From Amycolatopsis rifamycinica (GTDB taxonomy: Bacteria > Actinomycetota > Actinomycetes > Mycobacteriales > Pseudonocardiaceae), in assembly GCF_000695625.1 (NCBI RefSeq), contig NZ_JMQI01000064.1, positions 1 through 64,000 of the forward strand: a stretch of DNA of 64,000 bases, in the 5' to 3' direction. The notes below the pieces were generated by a model. It saw only the letters and a program-made list of their open reading frames with translations. It did no database searches and was not told the origin of the DNA. A program made the position numbers and the translations under genes. This document shows, in pieces, positions 36,662 to 45,596 of the stretch (its first letter is position 1; each line of letters starts with the position of its first letter).

Positions 36662-37005
36662 GCCGCCTGTCTAGTGACCGGCCGGGGCGCGGGCAACTTC
36701 ATTACCGTGGCGGCGCCGCCACGGCCGGGGAGCTGAAACGACGGGTGGCTCGAGACGTTCCTGGCCCCTCGACGACGAACTCGGGCGGATCGCTGGGGAC
36801 GCCGTCGCACGCTCGGCTTTCCAGGCCGCGTTCCCCACTAGTGGGTGACTTGACACCTCGGGGGGTTCGCGGTTGACTGGTTCTAGGTCGAACACCTGTT
36901 CGACCTAGAACCGCCGCCTTCCCCGCGGCGGACCAGTGCCGTCGGTCGCGTTTTTTGGGAGAGGCTCGGCCGCCGGCCCCAGTCCGTGGTGGGGAGGTGC
37001 GTGCG
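36662..37005. other. Promoter region of the SOS mutasome operon
   Basis: 344 bases without a gene. It holds a perfect 20-bp palindrome at 36705-36724 (CCGTGGCGGC and complement), CCCACTAGTGGG at 36834-36845 and TTGACA at 36850-36855. The LexA box lies 33 bases further on. A small GC stem (CCGCCGC / GCGGCGG) and a T6 run near 36950 are next. imuA' follows with GGGGAGG before its GTG. Confidence 0.6.
36888..36903. promoter_or_regulatory. LexA (SOS) box, perfect TCGAAC-N4-GTTCGA
   Basis: TCGAACACCTGTTCGA is an exact match to the mycobacterial / Gram-positive LexA operator. It is the centre of a longer perfect palindrome at 36879-36912 (16-bp arms, two-base centre). It lies about 100 bases upstream of imuA' and downstream of TTGACA, so LexA bound here would block transcription of the mutasome genes until DNA damage. 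Confidence 0.93.
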
Positions 37006-37701
37006 GTGACTGCTGTGGTGGAGCCGCCGGTGGCCCGGCTGGCGGCCCTGCCCGGGGTCAGCACGGCGAGCCGCGTGGCGGCCCAGGCCGAGCGGGCCAG
37101 GGCGACGGGAAGGGTGCTCCCGGTCGCCCTGGCGCTGGCCGGGCTGCTGCCCGGCGCCGGGCTCCGGCGCGGGAGCACGGTGGCGGTCCACGGGGGCACG
37201 TCGTTGCTGCTCGCCCTCCTCGCCGCGGCCACGGCCTCGGGCTCGTGGGCCGCGGTGGTCGGCATGCCGTCTCTGGGCGTCGCGGCGGCGGCCGAGTACG
37301 GCGTCGACGTCACCCGCCTGGCGTTGGTCCCGTACCCGGGCGTGGAGCTCCCGGCGGTGGTCGCCGCCCTGCTCGACGGCGTCGACCTGGTGGCGGTCCA
37401 GCCGGAAACCCTCCAGCCGGCCGTGGCCCGGCGGCTGTCGGCCCGCGCCCGGCACCGAGGCGCGGTACTGCTGGCGTCCGGCGCGTGGCCCGGGGCGGAC
37501 GTGGAGCTGTCGTGCCGCCGCGAGCCGTGGTCGGGCCCGTCCGAGGGGTACGGCCACCTCAGGTCCCGCCGGGTCCAGGTCCGAGCCTCCGGCCGCGGCG
37601 CGGCGGCCCGCCCCCTCACGGCCGAGGTCCACCTCCCGGCTGCGGACGGCGGGGTCACCCAGGCCCACCCGGCCCCCTCGCTCCGCGAGGCCACCGCATG
37701 A
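37006..37701 (+). CDS. imuA': ImuA' mutasome accessory protein
   Basis: 231 residues of the RecA-like ImuA' group. The position expected for Walker A reads VHGGTSLLLAL, so no GKT is present, as in actinobacterial ImuA'. Later regions (WAAVVGMPSLGVAAAAEYGVD, GVDLVAVQPE) follow the fold. In mycobacteria ImuA' joins ImuB and DnaE2 in error-prone synthesis after damage. GTG 37006 has GGGGAGG eight bases upstream. It is the first gene behind the LexA box. Confidence 0.88.
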   Translation: MTAVVEPPVARLAALPGVSTASRVAAQAERARATGRVLPVALALAGLLPGAGLRRGSTVAVHGGTSLLLALLAAATASGSWAAVVGMPSLGVAAAAEYGVDVTRLALVPYPGVELPAVVAALLDGVDLVAVQPETLQPAVARRLSARARHRGAVLLASGAWPGADVELSCRREPWSGPSEGYGHLRSRRVQVRASGRGAAARPLTAEVHLPAADGGVTQAHPAPSLREATA

Positions 37702-37804
37702 CCCCACACCACCTCCCCATCCCCGCAACCGGCCACCCCACTCCCACAAGCCCCACCCCCTTAAGCCCCGCCCCCACCCCGGCGAGTTCCGCCCCCAACC
37801 ACGC

Positions 37805-37883
37805 GTGTCGTCCATCCAGGTACGCGTGTCGTCCGGCGGGGTGCGTGTGTCGTCCGTCGGCGTGCGCGTGTCGTCCGTTCGCG
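37805..37883. repeat. 21-bp tandem repeat between imuA' and imuB
   Basis: GTGTCGTCC occurs at 37805, 37826, 37847 and 37868, an exact period of 21 with G/C-rich spacers (each unit ends about GCG before the next GTGTCGTCC). It lies in the 268-base gap between the two genes. In the imuB frame it would read VSS-x-x-VR repeats, but the imuB start is downstream. Confidence 0.85.
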
Positions 37884-37969
37884 CGCGCCGGCGGGCTTCC
37901 CGGCGCCGCGAGCCGACCACCGCTCCATCACCTCCGCGCGCGTCGGGGCGGCTTTGTCCGGGAGGCCGA

Positions 37970-39577
37970 ATGACCGTCCCCGCTCAACGTGGGGCGCCTG
38001 ATGCCCCCGCCCGGATGCTCGTCCTGTGGTGCCCGGACTGGCCCGCCGTCGCCGCCGCGGCCGTCCATGGTGTTGCCGCCGATCTGCCTGTGGGCGTCTT
38101 CACCGCCAACCGGGTCGTTGCCTGCAACGCCGTCGCGCGGCGGAATGGCGTCCGGCGGGGGATGCGGCGGCGGGATGCCCAGTCGACCTGTCCGGACCTG
38201 GGCGTCTTCCCGGCCGACGACGGGCGGGACGCGCGGATGTTCGAAGCTGTCGCGCGGGCGGTCGAGGGGCTCGTCGTCGGGGTCGAGGTCGTGCGGCCCG
38301 GGCTGGTCGCCGTGCCCGTCGAGGGTGCTGCCGGGTACTTCGGCGGGGAACACGCGCTCGTCGAACGGCTTCTCGACGAGGTCTCCGCCGCGGCCGGGGT
38401 CGAGTGTCAGGTCGGCGTCGCCGATGGGCTCTTCGCCGCGACGCTCGCCGCTCGGTGCGGGGAGTTCGTCGCTGCCGGGCGGGCTGCCGACTTCCTCGCG
38501 ACGCTGCCGATCACCGAGCTCGACCAGCCCGGTGCCGACCGCGCGGAGCTGGTCGATCTGCTGCGCCGCCTCGGGCTGAAGACGCTCGGTGCGTTCGCGG
38601 CCCTGCCCGAACGCGACGTCGCCAACCGCTTCGGTGCCGCCGGCCTGCTCGCCCACCGGCTGGCTCGCGGCCGCTCGGAACGGCCGCCGCTGCGCCGGCG
38701 GCCGCCCCCCGAACTGACCCTTGCCGAGGAGTTCGATCCCGTCGTCGAGCGGATCGACGTCGCGGCTTTCCTCGCCAAGGGCCTCGCGACGCGGTTCTGC
38801 GCGGGACTCGCCGGGCACGGTCTGGCCTGCACGCGGCTCGGCATCTACGCCGTCACCGAAGAAGGGGAGCACCTCGGCCGGGCGTGGCGGTGCGCCGAAC
38901 CGCTGACCCCGGCCGGCGTCGCCGATCGCGTGCGCTGGCAGTTCGAGGGCTGGCTGCGTGCCGCGCCCGGGCTGCGTCCGACGTCCGGTGTCGTGCGGCT
39001 GCGGCTGGAACCCGAGGAGGTGGTCGAAGGCCGGTCGCTGCAGCTCGATCTCTGGCGCGACGGCGGCTCCGACGAGGCCGACGAGCGCGCGGCCCGCGCG
39101 TTCGTGCGGATCCAGGGCCTGCTCGGGCCCGACGGCGTGCTCACCCCGGTCCTCGACGGCGGCCGCGACCCCGCGGGCCGGGTCCGGCTGGTGCCCTGGG
39201 GCGACCCGCGCGAGCGGACGACGCCGCCGGACGCGACCTGGCCGGGACGCCTGCCGGCCCCCTCCCCGGCGACCGTCCTCGCCCGGCCGGTCCCGGCGCA
39301 GGTTTTCGACGACGGCGGCCGCGCCGTCGGGATCACCGCCCGCGACCAGGTGACGTCGCCGCCGCGGCGGCTCAGCATCGCCGGCGGCGCGGGGCGGGAG
39401 GTCGTGGGCTGGGCGGGCCCGTGGCCCCTGGCAGGCGACCGACGGCGACCGGGCCCGAGACGGGCGCGGTTGCAGCTGGTGCTCGCCGGCGAGGGTGACG
39501 AGCCGCCCGAAGCGGTGCTGGTGCACTGCGCGGGCACGGAAAATCCACTGTGGACGGTCGAGGGAGTGTACGACTGA
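37970..39577 (+). CDS. imuB: ImuB, catalytically dead Y-family polymerase homologue
   Basis: 535 residues. The N-terminus LVLWCPDWPAVAAAA and ACNAVARRNGVRRGMRRRDAQ follow the Y-family palm/finger pattern. The region that holds the S-x-D-E metal site in active enzymes reads VAVPVEGAAGYFGGE, so catalysis is lost. In mycobacteria ImuB is the hub binding the beta clamp, ImuA' and DnaE2. GGAGG precedes ATG 37970. Confidence 0.93.
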   Translation: MTVPAQRGAPDAPARMLVLWCPDWPAVAAAAVHGVAADLPVGVFTANRVVACNAVARRNGVRRGMRRRDAQSTCPDLGVFPADDGRDARMFEAVARAVEGLVVGVEVVRPGLVAVPVEGAAGYFGGEHALVERLLDEVSAAAGVECQVGVADGLFAATLAARCGEFVAAGRAADFLATLPITELDQPGADRAELVDLLRRLGLKTLGAFAALPERDVANRFGAAGLLAHRLARGRSERPPLRRRPPPELTLAEEFDPVVERIDVAAFLAKGLATRFCAGLAGHGLACTRLGIYAVTEEGEHLGRAWRCAEPLTPAGVADRVRWQFEGWLRAAPGLRPTSGVVRLRLEPEEVVEGRSLQLDLWRDGGSDEADERAARAFVRIQGLLGPDGVLTPVLDGGRDPAGRVRLVPWGDPRERTTPPDATWPGRLPAPSPATVLARPVPAQVFDDGGRAVGITARDQVTSPPRRLSIAGGAGREVVGWAGPWPLAGDRRRPGPRRARLQLVLAGEGDEPPEAVLVHCAGTENPLWTVEGVYD

Positions 39578-39579
39578 GC

Positions 39580-40233
39580 ATGGACGAGGACTACGCACGA
39601 AAACTGCGCAACTGGCTGCGAGCCGAGCCCGAGGCGACGCCCCGGGAGGCATCGGAGGAGCGCCAGTGGCTGCGCGAGCTCCCCGAGCCCGCGGCGGACG
39701 AACAGGCCGACAGGTGGACGGTCAGCGGACAGCTCCCGCAGACCCCCGCCGACGACGCCTGGGTCTGCCCGGTGATCACGCTCCCGGTCCCGCGCTCCTC
39801 ACGGGAGAACGGGTGCCGCATCAGCGGGATCGAGCTCCGCTGGAGCCCTCCGGCGGCCGGGACAGCGCCGACGAGCCACCCGACCGGCGCCGAGACCGGC
39901 CGGAGCCCTTCGGCGAACGCCGACGGCATGAGCGATGCCGAGGCGCGCTCCCGCTGGAACCACCCGACGAACGTCAACCGCCGCACCGGAGCGGCAGGAC
40001 CCAGGCACGCCGCCGACCTGGACCGCCGCAACGGAGCAGAACCCGGCCACGCCGCGAACCCGGACCGCCGCACCGAGGCGACGGGACCCAGCCACGCCGC
40101 GAACCCGGACCCGCGCACCCCAGACCCGGCCCCCATGACCGAAGCCGAGGCCCGCAGCCGCTGGAACCACCCCACCAACTGGCACCGCCGCCGCCGGGCT
40201 GCCGATGACCGTCGTGACCTCGGAGGCCGGTGA
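39580..40233 (+). CDS. Unrecognised protein encoded inside the SOS mutasome operon
   Basis: 217 hydrophilic residues between imuB (two bases away) and dnaE2 (starts directly after this stop). The N-terminus is acidic/helical (DEDYARKLRNWLRAE). Two copies of EARSRWNHPTN are at about 120-131 and 189-200. Between them are three imperfect 14-15-residue repeats (RR-GA-GPRHAADLD type). The W-N-x-P element recurs at the start of DnaE2 (MGWNNPPVRW). No known family. Context suggests an adaptor or regulator of the mutasome (inference). Confidence 0.75.
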   Translation: MDEDYARKLRNWLRAEPEATPREASEERQWLRELPEPAADEQADRWTVSGQLPQTPADDAWVCPVITLPVPRSSRENGCRISGIELRWSPPAAGTAPTSHPTGAETGRSPSANADGMSDAEARSRWNHPTNVNRRTGAAGPRHAADLDRRNGAEPGHAANPDRRTEATGPSHAANPDPRTPDPAPMTEAEARSRWNHPTNWHRRRRAADDRRDLGGR

Positions 40234-43200
40234 ATGGGCTGGAACAACCCACCCGTCCGCTGGAAGGACCTCGCCCGCACCCTCTCCGGCGGGCTCCCGC
40301 CCGGCGACCACGGTGACAGCCCCGCCTGGGGACGTCGCCGCGACGGCTATCGCCGGCCCGGCGACCTGCCCGCCCGCCGCAACGACGATGGCGGCGAGAC
40401 CGTCCGGGTTCCCTACGCCGAGCTGCACTGCCACTCCAACTTCAGCTTCCTCGACGGTGCCAGCCACCCCGAAGAACTCGTCGAGGAGGCCGCCCGCCTC
40501 GAACTCGACGCCATCGCCCTCACCGATCACGACGGCATGTACGGCGTCGTGCGGTTCGCCGAGGCCGCGCGGGAACTCGGCGTCGACACCGTCTTCGGCA
40601 CCGAGCTCAGCTTCGGCCTCCACAGCCCGCAGAACGGCGTTCCCGACCCGGAAGGCGAGCACCTCCTCCTGCTCGCCCGCGGCGACCAGGGCTACCGGGC
40701 CCTCTGCCGCGCCATCACCGCGGGCCAGATCCACCACCAGGCCGAAAAGGGACGGCCCGTCTACGATCTCGGCGCGGTCGCCGAGGAGGTCGCCGGGCAG
40801 TGCGTGGTGCTGACCGGCTGCCGCAAAGGCGCGGTGCGCTCGGCCCTCGTCACGCACGGGCCGGCGGCCGCCGCGGAGAAGCTCGAGGAACTGGTCGACC
40901 GCTTCGGCCACGACAACGTCTACGTCGAGCTCACCGACCACCGCCAGCCACTCGACAGCACCCACAACGACCTCCTGACGCAGCTCGCCGGCGAGCTCGG
41001 CCTGCCGACCGTCGCCACCACCGCCGCCCACTACGCGCGGCCCGAACGCGCTCCGCTCGCCGACGCGCTCGCCGCGATCCGGGCGCGGCGGGGGATCGAC
41101 GAGCTCGAGGGCTGGCTGCCCGCCGCCGGGACGGCCTTTCTCCGCAGCGGCGCCGAAATGGACGTCCTGTTCCGGCGGTACCCCGGTGCGGTCCGGCGCT
41201 CCGCCCTGCTCGGCATGGAATGCGCGTTCCCGCTGAACCTGATCGCCCCCGAGCTGCCGCCCTTCGACGTTCCCGAGGGATACACCGAGACGACCTACCT
41301 GCGGAAGCTCACCGCGGAAGGCGCCGAAGAACGCTTCACCGGCAAACCGCACGAAGAAAAGGCCAAGGCGCAGATCAAGCACGAGCTCGCCATCATCGAA
41401 GAGCTCGGCTTCCCCGGCTACTTCCTCATCGTCTGGGACATCGTGCGGTTCTGCCGCGAGAACGACATCCTGTGCCAGGGCCGCGGCTCGGCCGCGAACT
41501 CCGCCGTCTGCTACGCGCTCGGCATCACCAAGGTCGACTCCGTCGCCTACGAGCTGCTCTTCGAACGCTTCCTCGCCCCGGACCGGGACGGCTACCCCGA
41601 CATCGACCTCGACATCGAGTCCGACCGCCGCGAGGAGGCCATCCAGTACGTCTTCCGGAAACACGGCCGCCTCAGGACAGCGCAGGTCGCGAACGTGATC
41701 ACCTACCGCGCCCGGTCGGCCGTCCGCGACGCCGCCCGGGCGCTGGGTTACTCGCCGGGCCAGCAGGACGCCTGGAGCAAGCAGATCGACCGCTGGGGCT
41801 CGTTGCAGAGCACCGAAAAGGACCACGACCACGACATCCCGGACGAGGTCGTCCAACTCGCCTTCGCGCTCGAGGACTTCCCGAGGCACCTGGGCATCCA
41901 CTCCGGCGGCATGGTCATGTGCGCCGAGCCGGTGAGCCAGGTCGTCCCGGTCGAGTGGGCGCGGATGGCCGACCGCAGCGTCATCCAGTGGGAAAAGGAG
42001 GACTGCGCCGCCGCCGGGCTGGTCAAGTTCGACCTGCTCGGCCTGGGCATGCTGTCCGCGCTGCACTACATGATCGACCTCGTCGCGGAGTACAAGGGCG
42101 AGCGGGTCGACCTCGCCGAGCTGGACCTCGCCGACGAAAAGATCTACGACATGCTGTGCCGCGCCGACGCGATCGGCGTCTTCCAGGTGGAGAGCCGCGC
42201 CCAGCTGGCCACCCTGCCGCGGCTGCAGCCACGCGAGTTCTACGACCTCGCCGTCGAGGTCGCGCTGATCCGGCCCGGCCCGATCCAGGGCGGCTCGGTG
42301 CACCCGTACATCCGCCGCAAGCAGGGCCGCGAGAAGTGGACCTACGACCACCCGCTGCTGGAAAAGGCGCTGCACAAGACCAAGGGCGTGCCGCTGTTCC
42401 AGGAACAGATGATGCAGATCGCGCTGGACGTCGCGAACTTCACCGCGGCGGAGGCCGACCAGCTGCGGCACGCGATGGGCTCGAAGCGGTCCGACCGGAA
42501 GATGGAACGGCTGCGGCGGCGGTTCCTCGAGGGCGCCACCGCGAACGGCGTCGAAGACGAGCTCGCGGAGAAGATCTTCTCGAAGCTCAAGGCGTTCGCG
42601 AACTTCGGCTTCCCGGAAAGCCACGCGCTGAGCTTCGCGCACCTGGTCTTTTCGAGTGCCTACTTCAAGTTCTACCACCCGGACGCGTTCCTGGCGGGCC
42701 TGCTGCGCGCGCAGCCGATGGGGTTCTACGCACCGCAGTCGCTGGTCGCCGACGCGCGGCGCCACGGCGTCACCGTGCACGGCCCGGACATCAACCGCAG
42801 CCTGCCGCACGCCACCCTGGAGGCGGGCACCGGGAAGTTCCACGACGTGCGCACCGGGCTGAGCACTGTGCGCAAGGTCGGCGAAGACCTCGCGAAGCGG
42901 ATCGTGGCCGAGCGGACGGAAAACGGCGAGTACCGCGACATGGCCGACGTCGCCCGCCGCGTGCGGCTGACCACGCCGCAGATCGAGGCGCTGGCCACGG
43001 CGGGCGCGTTCGCCGGCTTCGGCGGGGATCGCCGCCAGGCGCTGTGGACCGCGGGCGCCGTCGCCGGGGAACGCCCGGGAAAGCTGCCCGGCCTGGTCGG
43101 CGCGCCGGCGCCGGTGCTGCCCGGGATGGACGGGCTCGACGTCGCGGCGGCCGACGTCTGGGCCACCGGCGTGTCGCCGGACAGCTACCCGACCCAGTTC

Positions 43201-43539
43201 ATCCGCGACCGCCTCGACGAACTCGGCGTCGTCCCGGCGAGCGGACTGGCCGGTCTCGACGACGGCGCGCGCGTGCTGGTCGGCGGCGCGGTCACGCACC
43301 GGCAGCGCCCCGCGACCGCGGGCGGCGTCACCTTCCTCAACATCGAGGACGAAACGGGGATGGTCAACGTGATCTGCACGCTCGGCCTCTGGCAGCGCTA
43401 CCACCGCGTCGCGCGCGGCAGCCCGGCGCTGCTGATCCGCGGCGTGGTGGAGAAGGCCGACGACGTGGTCAGCGTGCTCGCCCATCGCGTCGAGCCGCTG
43501 CCGATGCGCATCAAGGCGAAGTCGCGGGACTTCCGGTGA
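40234..43539 (+). CDS. dnaE2: Error-prone DNA polymerase DnaE2 (ImuC)
   Basis: C-family polymerase for damage-induced mutagenesis, 1101 residues. The PHP domain starts AELHCHSNFSFLDGASHPEELVEEA and includes LTDHDGMYG. The palm carries the catalytic acids in YPDIDLDIESDRREEAI near residue 455. GRGSAANSAVCYALG and the thumb/finger motifs are intact. An OB fold lies near the end (VTFLNIEDETGMVNVIC). It is the last gene of the SOS operon. Its 3' end overlaps the convergent methyltransferase gene by 29 bases. Confidence 0.96.
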   Translation: MGWNNPPVRWKDLARTLSGGLPPGDHGDSPAWGRRRDGYRRPGDLPARRNDDGGETVRVPYAELHCHSNFSFLDGASHPEELVEEAARLELDAIALTDHDGMYGVVRFAEAARELGVDTVFGTELSFGLHSPQNGVPDPEGEHLLLLARGDQGYRALCRAITAGQIHHQAEKGRPVYDLGAVAEEVAGQCVVLTGCRKGAVRSALVTHGPAAAAEKLEELVDRFGHDNVYVELTDHRQPLDSTHNDLLTQLAGELGLPTVATTAAHYARPERAPLADALAAIRARRGIDELEGWLPAAGTAFLRSGAEMDVLFRRYPGAVRRSALLGMECAFPLNLIAPELPPFDVPEGYTETTYLRKLTAEGAEERFTGKPHEEKAKAQIKHELAIIEELGFPGYFLIVWDIVRFCRENDILCQGRGSAANSAVCYALGITKVDSVAYELLFERFLAPDRDGYPDIDLDIESDRREEAIQYVFRKHGRLRTAQVANVITYRARSAVRDAARALGYSPGQQDAWSKQIDRWGSLQSTEKDHDHDIPDEVVQLAFALEDFPRHLGIHSGGMVMCAEPVSQVVPVEWARMADRSVIQWEKEDCAAAGLVKFDLLGLGMLSALHYMIDLVAEYKGERVDLAELDLADEKIYDMLCRADAIGVFQVESRAQLATLPRLQPREFYDLAVEVALIRPGPIQGGSVHPYIRRKQGREKWTYDHPLLEKALHKTKGVPLFQEQMMQIALDVANFTAAEADQLRHAMGSKRSDRKMERLRRRFLEGATANGVEDELAEKIFSKLKAFANFGFPESHALSFAHLVFSSAYFKFYHPDAFLAGLLRAQPMGFYAPQSLVADARRHGVTVHGPDINRSLPHATLEAGTGKFHDVRTGLSTVRKVGEDLAKRIVAERTENGEYRDMADVARRVRLTTPQIEALATAGAFAGFGGDRRQALWTAGAVAGERPGKLPGLVGAPAPVLPGMDGLDVAAADVWATGVSPDSYPTQFIRDRLDELGVVPASGLAGLDDGARVLVGGAVTHRQRPATAGGVTFLNIEDETGMVNVICTLGLWQRYHRVARGSPALLIRGVVEKADDVVSVLAHRVEPLPMRIKAKSRDFR

Positions 43540-44260
43540 GGGGGCGCCGGGCGAGGGTGATGATCTCCGGGCTGCTGCCCGTCACCGGCGAACGGTCCCA
43601 GTAGCCGTACTGCTCGTCGACGACGAGCCCGGCTTCTTCGACGAACGCGGTCAACGCGGGGACGTCGAGGAAGCGCAACGTGCTTTCGCTGTACCTCGGC
43701 GCGTCCCAGCTCGGGCTTTCGTAGGTCGTCGTGAAGCTGACGAAGCCGTTCTCGAACGGCCCGGCGTCGTTCCACGAGCGGACGTCCCCGGCCTCCCAGA
43801 CGTTCGCCGGTGTCCAGCGCTCCCAGCCGCGGGCGGCCGGGTTGCGCGTCTCGAAGCCGAACCGGCCGCCGGGCTTCAGCGCGCGGTGGATCGCCGAGAA
43901 CGCCGTGCGCAGTTCGTCGTCGGTCAGCAGCACCTGGAACGCGTGCCCGCTCATCACCGCGAAGTCGAACTCGGCGTCCCAGGACGCGGTCGACAAATCG
44001 CCGTGGACCCACTCGATGTCGCTCCGGCGGCGGGCCTGGACGAGCATGCCCTCGGCGGGATCGAGGCCGACGAGCCGTCCGGTGTGGCCGGACTCGCGCG
44101 CCCAGTGCAGCAGCGAGCCGGTCCCGCAGCCGACGTCCAGCACCGACTCCGCGGCCATGATCATCGGCAGGTAGAACTCGTAGTCGCCGCCGCTGTCCCG
44201 CGGGTTCAGGGCGTCGTACAGCGCGGCGAGATCGACGTCGGCGTAGTGCTCGTCGGGCAT
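43511..44260 (-). CDS. Class I SAM-dependent methyltransferase
   Basis: 249 residues. SAM motif I is VLDVGCGTGSLLHWA, motif II is LVGLDPAEGMLVQAR, with ALKPGGRFGFETRNP after the core. The C-terminal part is a beta-rich cap of the kind in small-molecule methyltransferases. The substrate is unknown. ATG 44260 has no strong ribosome binding site. It lies 31 bases after the thioesterase gene on the same strand. Confidence 0.87.
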   Translation of the reverse strand: MPDEHYADVDLAALYDALNPRDSGGDYEFYLPMIMAAESVLDVGCGTGSLLHWARESGHTGRLVGLDPAEGMLVQARRRSDIEWVHGDLSTASWDAEFDFAVMSGHAFQVLLTDDELRTAFSAIHRALKPGGRFGFETRNPAARGWERWTPANVWEAGDVRSWNDAGPFENGFVSFTTTYESPSWDAPRYSESTLRFLDVPALTAFVEEAGLVVDEQYGYWDRSPVTGSSPEIITLARRPLTGSPATSP

Positions 44261-44291
44261 GTGGTCACGGTAGTGATTGACACCGGGGATC

Positions 44292-44720
44292 TCATCCGGT
44301 TTTCGGGTCCAGGCCGAGGAGTTCGGGACGCGTGGCCAGCTCGCGCCAGTACTCGCCGGGGCCGGGCAGCAGCCGCCGCCGGTCGAGGTCCAGCAGACCC
44401 GACACCGACGACACCGTGGCGACGAGCGTCCCGTCCGGGGCGTGGAACTCCTGCCGGACCCGCGAGGTTTTGCCGTCGCCGTAGGAGAATTCGCAGCTGA
44501 CCGTGACCTCGCTGCCCGGGACGAGCTCGCGGTGGAACCGCACGGTCGTCTCCAGGTTGACCGGGCCGATCCGGCGCGCGGCCAGCTCGGCCGGGTCGAT
44601 GCCGGCTTCCCGGACGCACACCCAGCGCGCGTGGTCGGCGTAGGCGAGGTAGGCCGGGCCGCGGACGTGGCCGTTGGTGTCGAGGTCGTCAGCGCGCACC
44701 GCGATGGTGACTCGGAACAT
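44292..44720 (-). CDS. Acyl-CoA thioesterase, 4HBT hot-dog fold
   Basis: 142 residues. ADDLDTNGHVRGPAYLAYADHARW is the 4HBT signature with the catalytic Asp/His region, and NLETTVRFHRELVPGSEVTVSCEF follows the family. It would hydrolyse an acyl-CoA; the chain length is unknown. ATG 44720 lies inside the end of the AraC-type gene (32-base overlap), so the two are cotranscribed. Confidence 0.87.
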   Translation of the reverse strand: MFRVTIAVRADDLDTNGHVRGPAYLAYADHARWVCVREAGIDPAELAARRIGPVNLETTVRFHRELVPGSEVTVSCEFSYGDGKTSRVRQEFHAPDGTLVATVSSVSGLLDLDRRRLLPGPGEYWRELATRPELLGLDPKTG

Positions 44721-45498
44721 GGGCACGATCGTGGCGTGCGGGCGGCGCGGCTGTCTGGAACTTTTCGGCCACCCGCACGAGCGCGGCGGGGGAGGAGCCG
44801 GAGAGCCGGCGGCACTCACGGCCGAGGTGGGACTGGTCGGCGTACCCGAGTCCGGCGGCGACGACGGCCAACGAGGCCTGCCCGGCCGCGAGGGGCTCGA
44901 GCAGGCGCAGGAACCGCTGGAACCGGTGGACGCGGTGCAGCTGCTTCGGCCCGGCGCCGACGGCGTGGACGAAGTGCCGCCGCAACGCGCGTTCGCTGAG
45001 CCCCACGGCGACCCCGGACGTCCGCGCGGCCGTGCCGAGTGCGTGGACGGCGGCCAGCACCCGCCGGTCCGGTGCCCCGCCGCGGCGGGCGACGAGGGCT
45101 TCGAGAATCCCGCGCTGTGCCCGGGGATCGGCGGCCGCGAGCTGTTCCTCGGCGAGCCGGGCGGCGGCGCCCCAGAGGTCGCCCAGCCTCGTCACGGCGG
45201 GCAGTTCCGCCATCGAGCATCCGAGGACCGCGGCCGCGGCACCGCAGCGCAGCCGCACCCCGACGCGGGACGCCGACGCCGGGACCCACAGCCGCAGCGG
45301 AGCGCCGACGGTGACGACGACCGTGAGCGCGTCGCCGTCCCAGACGAGGTCCGCGCAGCCGTCGGGGAGGACACGCAGCGGCCGCGCCCAGCCGGTGCGC
45401 CCGTGCCAGCCGCAGGCGAGCACGTCCGCGAGGGCGGGGGGCGGTGCCACTTCGCGGTACACCGACCGCGCCGCCACCGGCCGCAGCGGAACTCCCAT
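44689..45498 (-). CDS. AraC-family transcriptional regulator (DUF6597-type N-terminus)
   Basis: 269 residues. The N-terminal domain has VLPDGCADLVW, usual in this AraC subgroup. The C-terminal double helix-turn-helix is VAVGLSERALRRHFVHAVGAGPKQLHRVHRFQ and VVAAGLGYADQSHLGRECRRLSGSSP. It heads an operon with the thioesterase and methyltransferase and probably controls it. Confidence 0.88.
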   Translation of the reverse strand: MGVPLRPVAARSVYREVAPPPALADVLACGWHGRTGWARPLRVLPDGCADLVWDGDALTVVVTVGAPLRLWVPASASRVGVRLRCGAAAAVLGCSMAELPAVTRLGDLWGAAARLAEEQLAAADPRAQRGILEALVARRGGAPDRRVLAAVHALGTAARTSGVAVGLSERALRRHFVHAVGAGPKQLHRVHRFQRFLRLLEPLAAGQASLAVVAAGLGYADQSHLGRECRRLSGSSPAALVRVAEKFQTAAPPARHDRAHVPSHHRGAR

Positions 45499-45596
45499 CG
45501 CCCCAGTATGCAGCGGCCTGCCCGGCTTCGTGCGGCTCCAGCGAGGAGACCCGGCGCCGCGCGAGGCCCTGGCCGCCGGTGTGACACCCTGGGGCC

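Noticed and set aside
37805..37969. imuB starting at 37805, with VSS-x-x-VR repeats as N-terminus
   Set aside because: The frame is open, but GGAGG stands directly before ATG 37970, where the conserved ImuB sequence begins.
39799..43485. Open frame of over 1200 codons antisense to dnaE2
   Set aside because: It mirrors the codon pattern of dnaE2, has no recognisable domain, and such antisense frames are a normal by-product of very GC-rich genes.
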